Source of the DNA: Phascolarctos cinereus
Lineage: Eukaryota; Chordata; Mammalia; Diprotodontia; Phascolarctidae
Direction: 5' to 3'
Assembly: GCF_002099425.1 (NCBI RefSeq)
Contig: NW_018344015.1
Coordinates: 3,626,501 to 3,690,500 of the forward strand
Length of the DNA stretch: 64,000 nt
Under the pieces are notes generated by a model, which saw only the letters and a program-made list of their open reading frames with translations, had not been told where the DNA came from and searched no databases. Position 1 is the stretch's first letter; every line of letters starts with the position of its first letter. Positions 45,677-56,639 of the stretch are shown piece after piece. The translations under genes were made by a program, and so were the position numbers.

Positions 45677-46385
45677 AAATTATTCTATACATACTTGTAT
45701 TTCAGTTCTTACTCTCAATGCAGATACTGTCTTTTTTCATATGTCCTTCATAGTTAATTTGTGTATTTATAATAGTCAAAATAACTTATTCATTCAAAGT
45801 CTTTTTTAAAAACAATATTGATATTACCGTATACAATATTCTCTTGGTTCTGCTCATTTCACTCTTCATTATTTCATGTAAATCTTTCCATTTTTTTCTA
45901 AAACAATTGAGCTCATCATTTCTTATAGCACAGTAGTAATCCATCATAATCATATACTGCAACTTGTTCAACCATTCCATAATTGATGGGCACTCTTATA
46001 ATTTCCAGGTCTTTGCCACTACAAAGAGAGCTGCTATAAACATTTTAGTACATATAGGTTCTTTTCTTTTTTTCCCTAATTATCTTAAGAAATAGACCAA
46101 GTAATTGTATTGCTAGGCAAAAGGGTATAGGTAGTTTAAGAACTCTTTGAACATAACTCCAGATTTCTCTCCAAAATGGTTGGAATAGTTCACAATTTCA
46201 CCAATAATGAATTAGTGTCCCAATTTTTCCACATCCAATCCAACATTTGTCACTTTCCCCTTCCATCATTTTAGCCAATCTGATAGGTACAAAGTGAGAT
46301 CTACAGGTTGTTTTAATTTGCGTTTTTTTCTAATCAATAATGATTTAAAGCATTTTTTTTCACTTGAGTGTAAATTATTTTGATC
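45425..46385 (-). mobile_element. L1 3' end, antisense
   Basis: The minus frame 45980-45786 reads MEWLNKLQYMIMMDYYCAIR and later DLHEIMKSEMSRTKRILYTV, the C-terminal end of L1 ORF2. Upstream (right) is the reverse of ttagccaatctgataggtac and aatttcaccaataatgaatt. The 3' UTR runs left to about 45425 and holds a (TG)n array. The sequence differs from LINE A in the 3' UTR, so it is another subfamily. Confidence 0.85.
45638..45673. repeat. (GT)18 microsatellite
   Basis: Pure GT run of 36 bases, followed by tgtatg. Probably variable. Confidence 0.95.
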
Positions 46386-46389
46386 TTAA

Positions 46390-46640
46390 AACTTAGAATC
46401 TTGTGGTGCTCAGCTTTTCATATAGTGCAACTCTCAAAGTCTTGCATTGCTACTGCAAGAAAAAAAAATAGCTTTGATTATATACACTTTAGTTAGTAAG
46501 GTGATGTTTCTGCTTTTGAGTACGCTGTCAAGATTTGCCATAGATTTCTCTCCAAGGAACAAATGTCTTTTAATTCCATGGCTTCAATCTCTGTTTATAG
46601 CATTGTGAAGCATTTTTAATGCCACCAGACTTCTTCCTGA
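46390..46640 (-). mobile_element. RTE/BovB-clade LINE, C-terminal fragment, antisense
   Basis: Words tggtgctcagcttttcatat, agtgcaactctcaaagtctt, gtttctgcttttgagtacgc, catagatttctctccaagga and cttttaattccatggcttca are the antisense of the BovB ORF2 end. This covers the part missing from 37255-38760. Confidence 0.75.
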
Positions 46641-46967
46641 AATGAAAATACATTTTACAAAATACCAATTATCTTCTACTACTGTGATATAGATTGGAGA
46701 TATGGAATATCATAATCTCTGAAGAATCAGAATTATGATGCACCGAAAAAGCAATCAAGAGATATGTTTGGTTTAGTTAGGCTGTAGCATTTTACTGATG
46801 GTCTGTAAGAAGCATTATATGAGGTATGTTAGGAGAAATTTATGTAATATAAAAACAAAATATATAAAGAAAATGAATTTGTTTTTCAAAGGGGCAGTGT
46901 AAAAGATATTATCACAGAGATGCCTGACTAGAAAAGATAGACATGTCATGTGGGGAGAGCAAGAGAT
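46641..46967. other. Unassigned DNA
   Basis: No feature recognised. Confidence 0.5.
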
Positions 46968-47160
46968 AAAAATAGCATTTACAAAGTGTTTTAAGGTTAG
47001 CAAAGTGCTCTATATTTCATCTCATTTCATCATAAAAATATTGTGAAGTATGAGGTATTGTTATTCTCATCTTACAGGTAAATAAATTGAGGTTGAAAGA
47101 TGGTACAAGATCTGATGGTTATAAAACTAGTAAATGTATAAGGTAGACTAACAGATTTAT
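46968..47160 (-). mobile_element. MIR relic, antisense
   Basis: Words aatagcatttacaaagtgtt, aggttagcaaagtgctctat, tctcatcttacaggtaaata and gataaactagtaaatg-like sequence follow the antisense MIR. Confidence 0.6.
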
Positions 47161-47230
47161 GGCTTGATTTATAAACATATAATGTAAGGAAGCCTAGAAA
47201 AAAAGAATACCAAAACTTTGTGTTGAATGT

Positions 47231-47384
47231 GCAATTTTTTTTGGGGGGGTTAGGCAATGGGGTTAAGTGACTTACACAGGTTCACTCAGCTAGTAAGTGT
47301 TATGTGTCTGAGGCCAGATTTGAACTCGGGTCCTCCTGACTCCAGGGCTGGTGCTTTATCCACTGTGCCACCTAGCTGCCCCCA
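47231..47384 (-). mobile_element. CORE-SINE at the 3' tail of LINE E
   Basis: Poly-T/G at left, ggttaagtgacttacacagg, cgggtcctcctgactccagg and ccactgtgccacctagctgc at right. Well preserved; the left T-run makes the duplication hard to read. Confidence 0.92.
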
Positions 47385-47701
47385 TTTTTTAAAATTAATT
47401 TATTTTTAGTTTTCAACATTCATTTTCACAAGATCTTGGGTTCCAAATTTTCTCCCCATTTCTTCCCTCCCCCACCACAAGATGGCATGCATTCTGAATG
47501 CATATTCCCCTGATCTGTCCTTCCTTCTATCATCCCCCATCTCCTAATCTCTTCCCCCCTATTTTCCTATAGTATAAGATAGATTTCCATACCCAGTTGA
47601 GTGTGTATGTTATTCCCTCCTTAAGCCAAATACACTGAGAATAAGATTCACACATTCCCTCTCATCTCCCTGCTTCTTCCCCTCTATAATAAAAGCTTTT
47701 T

Positions 47702-47843
47702 TGGGGCAGCTAGCTGGCACAGTGGATAGAGCACCAGCACTTGATTCAGGAGGACCTGAGATCAAATCCGGCCTCAGACAAATAGCACTTACTAGCTGTG
47801 TGACCCTGGGCAAGTCACTTAATCTCATTGCCTAGCTAAAAAA
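47702..47843 (+). mobile_element. CORE-SINE in LINE E spacer
   Basis: Starts ggggcagctagctggcacag, then gagatcaaatccggcctc, actagctgtgtgaccctggg, and an A10 tail. The duplication aaaagcttttt lies at 47691-47701 and 47844-47854, and the spacer resumes after it. Confidence 0.93.
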
Positions 47844-48124
47844 AAAAGCTTTTTCTTACATCTTTTCTGTGAGATAATTTACTCCATTTTACCTCTCCCT
47901 ATCTCCTTCTCCCAGTACAATCCTCTCTCATCCCTTAATTTTATTTTGTAGATAGCATGCCTTCATATTCAATTCACCCTGTGCCCTCTGTCTATAAATA
48001 TTCCCTCTTATGACCCTAATACTGAAAAAGGTCTCATGAGTTAAAACATCATCTTTCCATGTAGGAATGTAAACAGTTCAACTTTAATGAATCCCTTATG
48101 ATTTCTCTTTTCCTGTTTACCTTT

Positions 48125-49370
48125 TCATGTTTCTCTAGAGTCTTCTATTTGAAAGTCAAATTTTCTATTCAGCTCTAGTTTTTTCATCAAGAATGCATGA
48201 AATTCCTCTATCTCATTGAATATCCATTTTCCCCCTAAAAGATTATACTCAGTCTTGCTGGGTAGTTGATTCTTGGTTGTAATCCTAGCTCCCTTGCCCT
48301 TTGGAATATCATATTCCAAGCCCTCTGATCCTTTTATGTAGAAGCTGATAGATCTTATGTTACCCTGATTGTGTTTCCATAATACTTGAATTTTTTTTTC
48401 TTTCTGGCTACTTGCAATATTTTCTCCTTACTTGGGAAATCTGGAATTTTGCTACAATATTCCTAGGAGTTTTCCTTTGGGGATCTCTTTCAGAAGGTGA
48501 TTGGCAGATTCTTTCAATTTCTATTTTGCTTTCTGGTTGTAACATATCAGGGCAGTTTTCCTTGATTAGGTGGGGTTTTTTTGGGGGGGTGAGGTGATTG
48601 GGGTGAAGTGACTTGCCCAGCGTCACACAGCTAGAAAATATTATATGTCTGAAGCCGGATTTGAACTTAGGTCCTCCTGACTCTAGGGTTGGGGTTCTAT
48701 CCACTGTGCCACCTAGCTGCTCCTCCTTGATAATTTCTTGAAAAATGTCTAGGCTCTTTTTTTGATCATGGCTTTCAGGTAGTCCAATAATTTTAAAATT
48801 ATCTCTCCTTGATATATTTTCCAGGTCAGTTGTTTTTCCAATAAGATATTTCACATTGTGTTCTTTTTTTTTTCATTCTTTTGGTTTTGTTTTATAATGT
48901 CTTGATTTCTCATGAAACCATTAGCTTCCATTTGCTCCATTCTAATTTTTAAGGAAGTATTTTCTTCAGTACGCCTTTGGACTTCCTTTTCCATTTGGCC
49001 AGTTTTGCTTCTTGAGGCCCTCTTCTCCTCATTGGTTTTTTGGAGTTCTTTTGCCATCTGGGTTAGACTATTTTTTAAGGTGTTTGTTCTTCAGTATTTT
49101 TTTTTAGGTCTCCTTTAGCAAACTGTTGACTTGTTTTTCATGATTTTCTTACATTACTCTCATTTCTCTTCCCAGTTTTTCCTTTACTTCTCTTACTTGC
49201 TTCTTAAAATTCTTTTTGAGCTCTTTCATACTTTTCTTGCAGGCTTTGGATGAAAGAACTTTGACTTTATTTTCTTCTTCTGGTTTTATGTTTTGGTCTT
49301 CTTTGTCACCAAAGTAAGCTTCTATGGTCAGACATTTTTTTTTGCACTGTTTGCTGATGTTCCCATCCAA
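48125..49370 (-). pseudogene. L1-type ORF1 remnant of LINE E
   Basis: On the minus strand: N-terminal acidic/coiled-coil part (49370-49149: NIKPEEENKVKVLSSKACKK), coiled coil (49057-48851: EVQRRTEENTSLKIRMEQME), RNA-binding core (48854 onward: ISRRDNFKIIGLPESHDQKK), and C-terminal domain (48319-48125). The 148-codon frame 48854-48408 includes residues read from the inserted SINE at 48569-48723, so it is not an intact domain. Confidence 0.8.
48569..48723 (-). mobile_element. CORE-SINE in ORF1 of LINE E
   Basis: Contains ggggtgaagtgacttgccca, cacacagctagaaaatatta and ccactgtgccacctagctgc. Short duplication tccttgat flanks it (about 48559 and 48724), and ORF1 continues on both sides. Confidence 0.9.
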
Positions 49371-49426
49371 TTACTTGACTATTAAACTCTTTGTTAAGGT
49401 AGGAGTCTGCTTCCAGTGTTGAGAAC

Positions 49427-49843
49427 TTACTGTCCCAAGCTTGAGGGGTTTTGTGCAGCTGTTTTCAGAGGTACTTCTAGGTACCTATTAATTTTCAGTT
49501 CTTCCAAGGTGGTATGATGAAAGGCAAGGTTTTTATTCCTTTCCTGGCCTGTGCTCTGGTCTATAAGTGAGCACGAGCATTCTTTTCTGCCTTTGAATTG
49601 TGAGGAGGATTCCCTCTCCATCACTACTGCAAGCTCCAACATGCCAGCACCCCCAGAACTGCCACCCAAAACTGCAACCCAGATCCAAGCAAGAGCAAAG
49701 CAGGAGAATCCTGCCTCAGCACCAGCAAAGATATCTCTGCAATCCCCCTCCGATAAGCCATTCAATCCCTCCTCTGTCTGTGGGCTGAGAGCTCTGGAAG
49801 CAGCCACCACCCCTGGGCTGCACTGGGACTTGTACCAGACCAA
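49427..49843 (-). other. Sense open frame in the 5' UTR of LINE E
   Basis: A 138-codon frame opens on the LINE's own sense strand, upstream of ORF1, beginning at a TTG. Part of it (SEGDCRDIFAGAEAGF ... VLGGS) aligns in the same frame with open stretches in B (14513-14271: SDGDYRSLFDTTETGL ... VLGDS) and in the A remnant (15199-15017). No domain is known to me. It may be a genuine upstream ORF or only GC-rich DNA short of stops. Confidence 0.35.
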
Positions 49844-49890
49844 GCTCCTCTTTCACTGAGGTCCAACAGACCTCAATGCTTTTCTATCAC

Positions 49891-49892
<2 letters not shown>

Positions 49893-49921
<29 letters not shown>

Positions 49922-49927
49922 TGTGTT

Positions 49928-49968
<41 letters not shown>
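49893..49968. repeat. (TATG)n followed by (TC)n
   Basis: About eight atgt units (49893-49925), then a (TC)19-20 run from about 49930 to 49968. Confidence 0.95.
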
Positions 49969-49970
<2 letters not shown>

Positions 49971-50128
49971 AATTTCATGGCCAAAATCCTTGAAGAGAAA
50001 ATGGCCTAGTAGGGCCAGGAAGTTCTGAATATTGGAATTCCCAAGGCACAAGAAGAAAAAAAAGTATTTTCATAAGAGTTTCAAAAGGAAGTTTATAGAC
50101 CAAAATAGATTCACAAAAAACTCATCTA

Positions 50129-50261
50129 GGAGTAGCTAGATGGCACAGTAGATATAACTCCAGCCTTGGAGTCAGGAGAACCTGAGTTCAAATCTGGCCT
50201 CAGACACATGATACTTACTAGCTCTATGACCCTGGGAAAGTCACTTAACCCTGAAAAAAAA
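50129..50261 (+). mobile_element. CORE-SINE, sense
   Basis: Starts gagtagctagatggcacagt, then gagttcaaatctggcctcag, ctagctctatgaccctggg, A-rich tail. Duplication aaactcatcta (50118-50128) / aaattcatcta (50266-50276) with one difference. Confidence 0.92.
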
Positions 50262-50544
50262 GAAGAAATTCATCTACAATTTGTTTTTACATTTTTATAA
50301 AGCACATGTAGAAGATAGAATCAAGAAGTAAATACACTGAAAGTAGCATGTTGTTATAACAGTATCAGGAACATTAAAGTTCAAAAGCTGAGACTCATTT
50401 TGAATTATCAGACAATAAAGATGAGACTTTAAGCTTTGTCATGTAGGAGGGGAAAAAAAGTTTGTTTTTCTTCTGCTTTGACTCAGAGCTCAGAAGTAGA
50501 CACAATGGGAAGAAGGTAATAAGTGATAGGTTTTGTTATAAATG
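50262..50544. other. Unassigned DNA
   Basis: No feature seen. Confidence 0.5.
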
Positions 50545-50697
50545 GAAGGAAAAGAGAGGAAGAAAGAAAGAAAGAGAGGAAGGAAGGGAGGAAGGAAGAA
50601 AGAAAGAGAAAGAGAGGAAGCAAGAAAGAAAGAGAAAGAGAGGAAGGAAGAAAGAAAGAGAAAGAGAGGAAGAAAGAAAGAGAAAGGAAGAAAAAGT
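50545..50697. repeat. Polypurine (GAAA/GGAA/AGAG)n tract
   Basis: About 150 bases with purines only on the plus strand (gaaagaaagaaagagagg, gaaggaaggg, aaagagaaagag). Open frames of 70-116 codons on both strands are products of the repeat. Confidence 0.95.
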
Positions 50698-51194
50698 TCA
50701 AAGGAGGTACTTTACCAACATTTACTACATCGAACTTTCTGGGGTAAACATGAGAGTCAACTTAGAACTGAATAATCTTGGAGGGGCTTTGCTTTTTCCC
50801 ACAAAACCATAGAATGACAGCACTGAAAAAAATATATCCTTCACTAAAATTACTTCAGACTTACTATTCATTTCAGAAATATAATTTCATTTTATTACAA
50901 TAACTTTTGCCTAAAAAATCTCTTTTTATACTCCCAAAATGTAGAGATATGAATTGTTATTATTTATGAGTTTAGAATTTGAAAGTAAGGTTTTGCAGGT
51001 AATATATAATTTACCTGTACCTGCTACCCTAGCATTATCATGTTGTGATAAATTATATCACTCAAGAAATGTGTGGGTTTAAAATGTTTAATGGTCAAAA
51101 TATTTTTATAAATTTTAAATATTACAGTGGAATATTATATACTTAAAAATCCAGGGCTTCTAAGATTATCTTAGTTTCATCTATTTTTTTTTCA
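50698..51194. other. Unassigned AT-rich DNA
   Basis: No feature seen. Confidence 0.5.
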
Positions 51195-51610
51195 TACAGA
51201 AATCAAAATCATAGATTTGGAGATGGAAGGATACTTAGAAGCCATTGAGTCCACCCTGTCATTTTACAATGAAGGAAACACTATGTACAGAGAGGTTATG
51301 TGGTCTGTCACTGAGTTTTTAAATATCTCAGAAAGGGAACAAGAAAAGGAAAAAGGAATAAGTATTGATTTAGCACTTATTATGTGCCAGGCTCTGTGCT
51401 AATCACTTTACAAATCTGATCACATTTGATCCTCACAACAACCCTGAAAGGTAGGTGTTATTATTATCTACATTTTATGGTTGAAAAAACTGAGACAGAA
51501 AGAGGTTAAGTGATTGGTTCTGGGTCACACAATCAGTAACTATCTGAGGTTGGATTTGAAGTTGACTTTGTGACTCTAGACCGACTCTATTGAGTATGTC
51601 ACATCTTTTC
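51195..51610 (-). mobile_element. Two abutting MIR-type relics, antisense
   Basis: 51195-51320 has aaatcatagatttggagatg and gtcattttacaatgaagg. 51355-51610 is a near-complete antisense MIR: gcacttattatgtgccaggc, tcacatttgatcctcacaac, aaccctgaaaggtaggtgtt, gacagaaagaggttaagtg, gtcacacaatcagtaac. Confidence 0.75.
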
Positions 51611-51869
51611 TGAATAAGTAGCTAGATTTGAGGATGAATATATTTGATCTTCTCAATAAATCTTTTGATAATTATTACCAAAATGTGTATACTTGGACAC
51701 CTGGATAATTAAGGAATTGGTGATTAAACATGTTATTCTGCAGTATTAGAATATATTTATAACTTCATAATACATATTTCATAGTGAATTCCTTTCTTGT
51801 TTGTGAATTTGCAAAGCATCTTTGGCCTTGTCAGCACAGGGAATTTCTAGTATATGAGTTTACAATCAT

Positions 51870-52260
51870 GTAATCATAGTTTTAAAGCTGAAAGTGACAT
51901 TAGATGTTATGAAGCAAATTTTATCTTCTTAGTAGATAAGTCCATGGGAGTTGTTTAAAGCACATAGATGCTAACTGACATGCCAATTATTAGAGCTAGT
52001 AATTGTCAGAGGGCTTAAAGTCATTCCTTTCTGAATCCAATCCTAGAACTCTATCAGCCAAGGCAGTATTCTATCCTGCATCTATATTCTTTTTAACATG
52101 TCAGTTTAAACTAGGTTTGAGCTTCCACATCATTACTCTTATTTCTATTATCATAGAATAATGAAAGTAGAGCAGACATGATTTTTTCCCTTTTAACATA
52201 TGATCAAAGTGAGGCACAGAAATGTTAAATGGGTTGCCAAAGACATAATTGCTTTTACAT
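51870..52260 (-). mobile_element. MIR-like relics, antisense, decayed
   Basis: 51870-52080 (gtaatcatagttttaaagct; gaatccaatcctagaactct) and 52150-52260 (atcatagaataatgaaagta; aagtgaggcacagaaatg) carry antisense MIR-type words. Confidence 0.45.
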
Positions 52261-52934
52261 TTGTCACATCTGTCTAGTCATATTTCATTATAAGATAAAA
52301 CATTCTTGGATAAAAATCACTTAAATCTTATTAAAGATGCAAGTGATTATTTTTTTTCTTTGCCTATGTTTCTACTAGAAATAAAGACGCAAGTCTTTGG
52401 AAGACACTTTCCCTAGTGTAGATTAGCATTCTTAAATAAGACCTATGAAAACACAGAAAATACATATCTATTACATAGCTATACTCCCCCAATGATATAA
52501 TGTAAATGGACCTTGAAAATTGATTGTGTTTTGCAGTAGTTTTTTATTTTTCACTTTGAAAAAGTGACACTCAACTATTTCCTTTTCTTCTGTGACTGTT
52601 CAGAACTAAATCTAATCCAAGTAGAGATAAATTTTTATTGCTTGGGTCAATATAGAATCATATGAATTAGAAGAGTATTCTAAGGTGATTTAGTTTAACC
52701 CCTTACTCTATGGATGAAGGCCTTGTGTTTTCAATCGGTGGGGCTTCACATCTGAGAGCAATGAGCTGGAACATGGTTTTTAACTGGTATAATAGTGAAA
52801 GGAGCCTATTGATATTCCTTTCAATATTGAGAATGCATTGGACTATAGTGGAGCATACTGTGAATAACGTGCCAATGCTATATAGCTATGTACATGGTAT
52901 AGCTGCCAAGTACAGTATCATCTTATTAAAAGAG
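52261..52934. other. Unassigned DNA
   Basis: Short MIR-like words near 52655-52720 only. A 99-codon plus frame at 52710-53009 has no recognised domain and runs into the L2 tail. Confidence 0.45.
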
Positions 52935-53020
52935 GCAAAATCTATTTCATTTTTTGTTATTGTCTCTCAAGTATTTAGCACGATGACTTGCAACATAGTA
53001 AGTGCTTAACCATTGTCTCC
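52935..53020 (+). mobile_element. L2-type 3' tail, sense, short
   Basis: Words aagtatttagcacgatgact, tgcaacatagtaagtgctta and accattg match the L2/MIR end. Confidence 0.55.
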
Positions 53021-54837
53021 TAAGGAGATTTATGTTGACAGTTTGGACTAGCAATGTAGGATTAGTAAAATGAAAAGATAAATTTCTAAATGGTAACAGA
53101 TTCCTCTCAGCCAATCATATCAACATGCTATTTTTCTTACATATTCTTACTTTTGTTAAACCTCTTTTCTAAAAGGAAGAGGATTACTACTAACACTACC
53201 ACCATCACCCACAACTACGTCTACTACCCTCTCCTCAAAGCAAACTTTTATTTGTAATATAAAGTGAGGGGAGTAATGGAAAATTAGGGAGATTCTAGAC
53301 AAGGTGATTTACAACTGTATTTATTAATTTCTAGGTATTTTGCTCAATTCTGAGAACACAAATGCAAACAGAAAGACAATACATGCCCTACATATGCTAC
53401 AATGTCTAACAATTGTGCTCTCCAGAAAATAAAATGGATATGCATGCATTTTAAGTTTAATCTACATTATTAATATTTGCTAAGTCTAGAAAATCATGTA
53501 AAAATAAATTGAATCCTAATTTATGGCAGGTGACTATTTCTGAGGTGTAAATGATCATACTGAAAATTTAATACTGTACTCCCAGAAGCCTGTTAGAGCT
53601 TATTCAAGGACAAAGGGCTTAAATTCTAAAATGAGAAGACAAAGCCTGAAAGGGAATTCAAAAGTGTAGTGTGAAATTGCAGGGAGAAGGTACATGTATG
53701 GGATCATGATGGGGAAGGACAAAGAGTCAGTAGTGGAGCCCAGAGCAGAATGAAGACGTTGCTGGCATAGGTACTTTTCTTAAAAGGGAGATTCTGGGAG
53801 GAACCAACTAACTCTTCAGAGAAAGTGGTTGTGAGGTTAAAGTGAACTTTCTCGGTAAGAAAACCAGAAGTGATGTGGACTTCATGTGCCTATGATAGCA
53901 ACAGTAGCTGTAAAAACCTGGAAGGAAGCTAGAAATACTGATTAATTGGGCTCTGGTGATTAAACTAGTTATATGAATCTCAGCAATCAGTGGGTTGGCA
54001 TAAGATTTAAGGATAACTACTTGAAATCATTATGATGATTGGCTTAATATGGAGTATAGAAAATCAAGTGCTATTCTATTATGCTTAGGGCCACAAGAGG
54101 CCAATATATATCAGAACAAATCAGAAATAGATGACAGGCTAAACATGCAAAATGAGACAAAATGTTTTTGTTGTGGACAATATAAGAATTTATTTTGCCT
54201 GAAAATGCTTGTTTATTACAAGGTTTTTTTTTTGTTGTTGTTGTTTTATAGTTTAGGGAACATGGGAGGGAGAGAAAATAAATTCTTGTTGATCATAAAA
54301 GGTAAATTTTAATTTAATAAAGAAATACAAATTGTTGTGAACTAATTAATTGAATTGGGGTTTTTCCATTTAAACCTCATACCTTCACCCCACCAGTCAG
54401 TGTAATTATAAGCTAAGACTATGTGGAACAGACCTGGATCAGTTTGAGCTGATTTTGCCACCAGTTAGTTTGATTTGGACCTAGATGTTATATCGAAAAA
54501 AAGCATTTTAGAACTTTGGAGAGGAGCTCCTGAGACCCCAGGGTACTACATTATTTTTAATCTCCTTGCCAGTGGCTTTTATCAGCTTTTACCTGTCTGT
54601 AGAATTCCTTTTTACTGTCCTGCACGTTTATTTTATTTGGAGGTTATGGAATATCGTTTTATTAAAGGAAATTCTTCTCTGAACCTTCAGTCTCTGAGTC
54701 ATCTTTTGCAAAAACAAATCACAACATGTAAAGCAATATCCTGCTTGCTCAAATTGCATTGCCTACTGACAGCTGATGTTGAGTATTCACGAAATAAGCT
54801 GACGGTAGAAACATTCATTATGTTTATATATTAAATA
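53021..54837. other. Unassigned DNA, about 1.8 kb
   Basis: No repeat or gene recognised. The 119-codon plus frame 54475-54834 has no known domain. Confidence 0.45.
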
Positions 54838-55265
54838 AGTCAACCAACAAACATTCATTAACCACTATATACCATGCATTGTTCCAAGTTTAGAGGATAT
54901 CAAAGGAAAATGCAATTTCTGCCCTCAAGAAAGTCATATTCTAATCAGTGCGGTAACATGAAAAGAGCTATGTACATAAAAAGTATATGCATTGCAAATG
55001 GGGAAAATAGATATCATATCTGAGGGAAACCATGAATAGCAGAGAGACTAGACTTCTGGAAGAAAGTGGGATTTTGTCTCAATATTGAAGGAATCCAGGG
55101 AAGTCAGAAGGTAGAGATGATAAGAGAGAGGATTCCAGGGATGTGGGACAACACGGTATTGGAAGATACAGCATCATGTCTGAAGAACAGCAAGGAAACT
55201 GGTATTGTTGGATGATAGAATATGTGTAGTGGGATAAATGAAGACTGGAAAGAGGAAAGATCATG
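54838..55265 (-). mobile_element. L2-type LINE 3' region, antisense
   Basis: Order: caaccaacaaacattcatta, accatgcattgttccaagtt, ctgccctcaagaaagtcata, gaagaaagtgggattttgtc, gaatccagggaagtcagaag, gaggattccagggatg, aagactggaaagagg. It continues further into the element than the tail-only fragments and matches 60389-60900. Confidence 0.7.
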
Positions 55266-55669
55266 GCAAAAATGCAGGCATCTTACTAATTACAGACAAG
55301 GATTTTATACTCCTTTTTGTCAAAAACATCCTTAGTTCCAAGTTACACAACAATTTATTGTATGACAAAGAAAGTCAATTGTAAGCTTCATTCCTAAACC
55401 TGGAATAGACAAAATAAAAGCAGAAATTGCATAGTTACCTATAGATGAAAAACTTGAAGACTTAGAAAATCTACTTTGAATGAAAATTCCAGAACGTTCA
55501 CCTAACTATAAGAGGTATAGAGAACTAAAATTGGTCTCAAGTGATTTTCAAAAGGGGCCTGGAATAATTAGGAATACAATTTTTTTTAAAAAAGTATTTT
55601 TAGCTTGATGGCAGGAATCCAACTAATAGCCCACATAGATACAAACAGTTTAATTGAAAAGAAAAAAAA
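55266..55669. other. Unassigned DNA
   Basis: No clear family; may contain decayed LINE. Confidence 0.4.
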
Positions 55670-56071
55670 CTTCTGGCATATTTCAAGAAATTGTGAAGGA
55701 AAATTAACTGATATTCTAGAACCAATGGCTAACCAAAATAGATATTGAAAGAATCCACTAATCAGCTCCTGAAAGAGATCACAAAATCGAAATTTCTAGG
55801 AATATTATATCTAAGTTCCAGAGCTCCCAGGTCACAGAGAAAATACTTCGAGCAGCCAGAATTAAACATTCAAATTCCTTTGAGCCACAGTCAGGATCAT
55901 ACAAGATTTAGTGGCTTTCATGTTAAAGGAGCAGAGGGCTTAGTATATGATATTCTGGAAGGAAGAAAAACTAGGATTACAAGCAAGAATAACCCACCCA
56001 GCAAAACTGAGTATAATTCTGAGAGGAAAGAAAATGAACATTTCATGAAATTGAGAACTTTCAAGCACCAT
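55670..56071 (+). mobile_element. L1/HAL1-type ORF1 C-terminal fragment
   Basis: Nucleotides follow ORF1 of copy D (gatattctagaacca; gaaagaatccac; ccagagctcccaggtca; gagggcttagtatatgatat; agcaaaactgagtataattc). The frame 55745-56074 keeps KTRITSKNNPPSKTEYN, equal to the RPRINCPAKLSI block of copy D. It ends at the (TA)n tract. Confidence 0.8.
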
Positions 56072-56075
56072 TGAG

Positions 56076-56173
<98 letters not shown>

Positions 56174-56207
56174 TATATTGGTAGATACACACACACACAC
56201 ACACACA

Positions 56208-56240
<33 letters not shown>
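56072..56240. repeat. (TA)n then (CA)n compound microsatellite
   Basis: About 90 bases of TA, then CA runs broken by ttggtagat and aaca, ending in TA again. Frames such as 55940-56251 and 56061-56306 on the minus strand are translations of the repeat. Confidence 0.97.
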
Positions 56241-56249
56241 AACATATAC

Positions 56250-56517
56250 ATATATGTGTATAATTCTCAGGAACAGATGGTTCGACAATTGGATTCTACT
56301 AAACATTTAAGGGACAATAAATCCAAATACTATATAAAGTTTCAAAAAAATAAAAGGAGTCCTTCCAAATTCCTTTTATAATAGGAATATGGTTATCGTA
56401 CCTAAAGCAGTTAGAACAAAAAGAGAAAGAAAACTACGGGCCATTTTCCTAATGGATATTAATGCAAAAACTTTAAATAAAATAATAGCAATGAGATTAC
56501 AATGATATATAACAAAG
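56250..56517 (+). mobile_element. L1 ORF2 reverse-transcriptase fragment, sense
   Basis: Words ccttccaaattccttttata, ggttatcgtacctaaa, gagaaagaaaactacgggcc and ggatattaatgcaaaaactt encode the L1 RT block NSFY...NMVIVPKAV...ENYRAIFLMDINAKT with decay. Cut by the next microsatellite. Confidence 0.8.
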
Positions 56518-56519
56518 AT

Positions 56520-56638
56520 TACACACACACACACACACATACACACACATATATATGTATATATGTGTGTGTGTGTATATATATATACATGTATGTATGT
56601 ACGTTTGTGTGTGTATGTCTATATATACATATATATTG
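56520..56638. repeat. (CA)n/(TA)n/(TG)n compound microsatellite
   Basis: CA run, then TA/TG alternation; separates sense and inverted L1 pieces. Confidence 0.95.
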
Positions 56639-56639
56639 T

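Larger units (their letters stand above)
47385..49875 (-). mobile_element. HAL1-like LINE copy E (antisense)
   Basis: Right to left: 5' UTR truncated near 49875, ORF1 (about 49400-48130), spacer, and the HAL1-like 3' tail (gttttcaacattcattttca; ttccaaattttctccccatt) ending at 47385. The tail joins the spacer directly near 47590 with neither ORF2 nor L1 3' UTR, unlike A-D. ORF1 frames at 49370-49149, 49057-48851, 48854-48408 and 48319-48125 are pieces of one protein. Two SINEs lie inside and one at the end. Confidence 0.85.

Noticed and set aside
48408-48854. 148-codon minus frame, the longest in the window
   Set aside because: It is the L1-type ORF1 of LINE E plus residues translated from an inserted SINE; not a host gene.
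50462-50812. 116-codon plus frame rich in K, E and R
   Set aside because: Almost all of it is translation of the polypurine repeat.
54475-54834. 119-codon plus frame
   Set aside because: No domain, no splice or promoter context, and no resemblance to a known family; treated as chance.
55940-56306. Minus frames of Y/I and C/V repeats
   Set aside because: Direct translation of (TA)n and (CA)n microsatellites.
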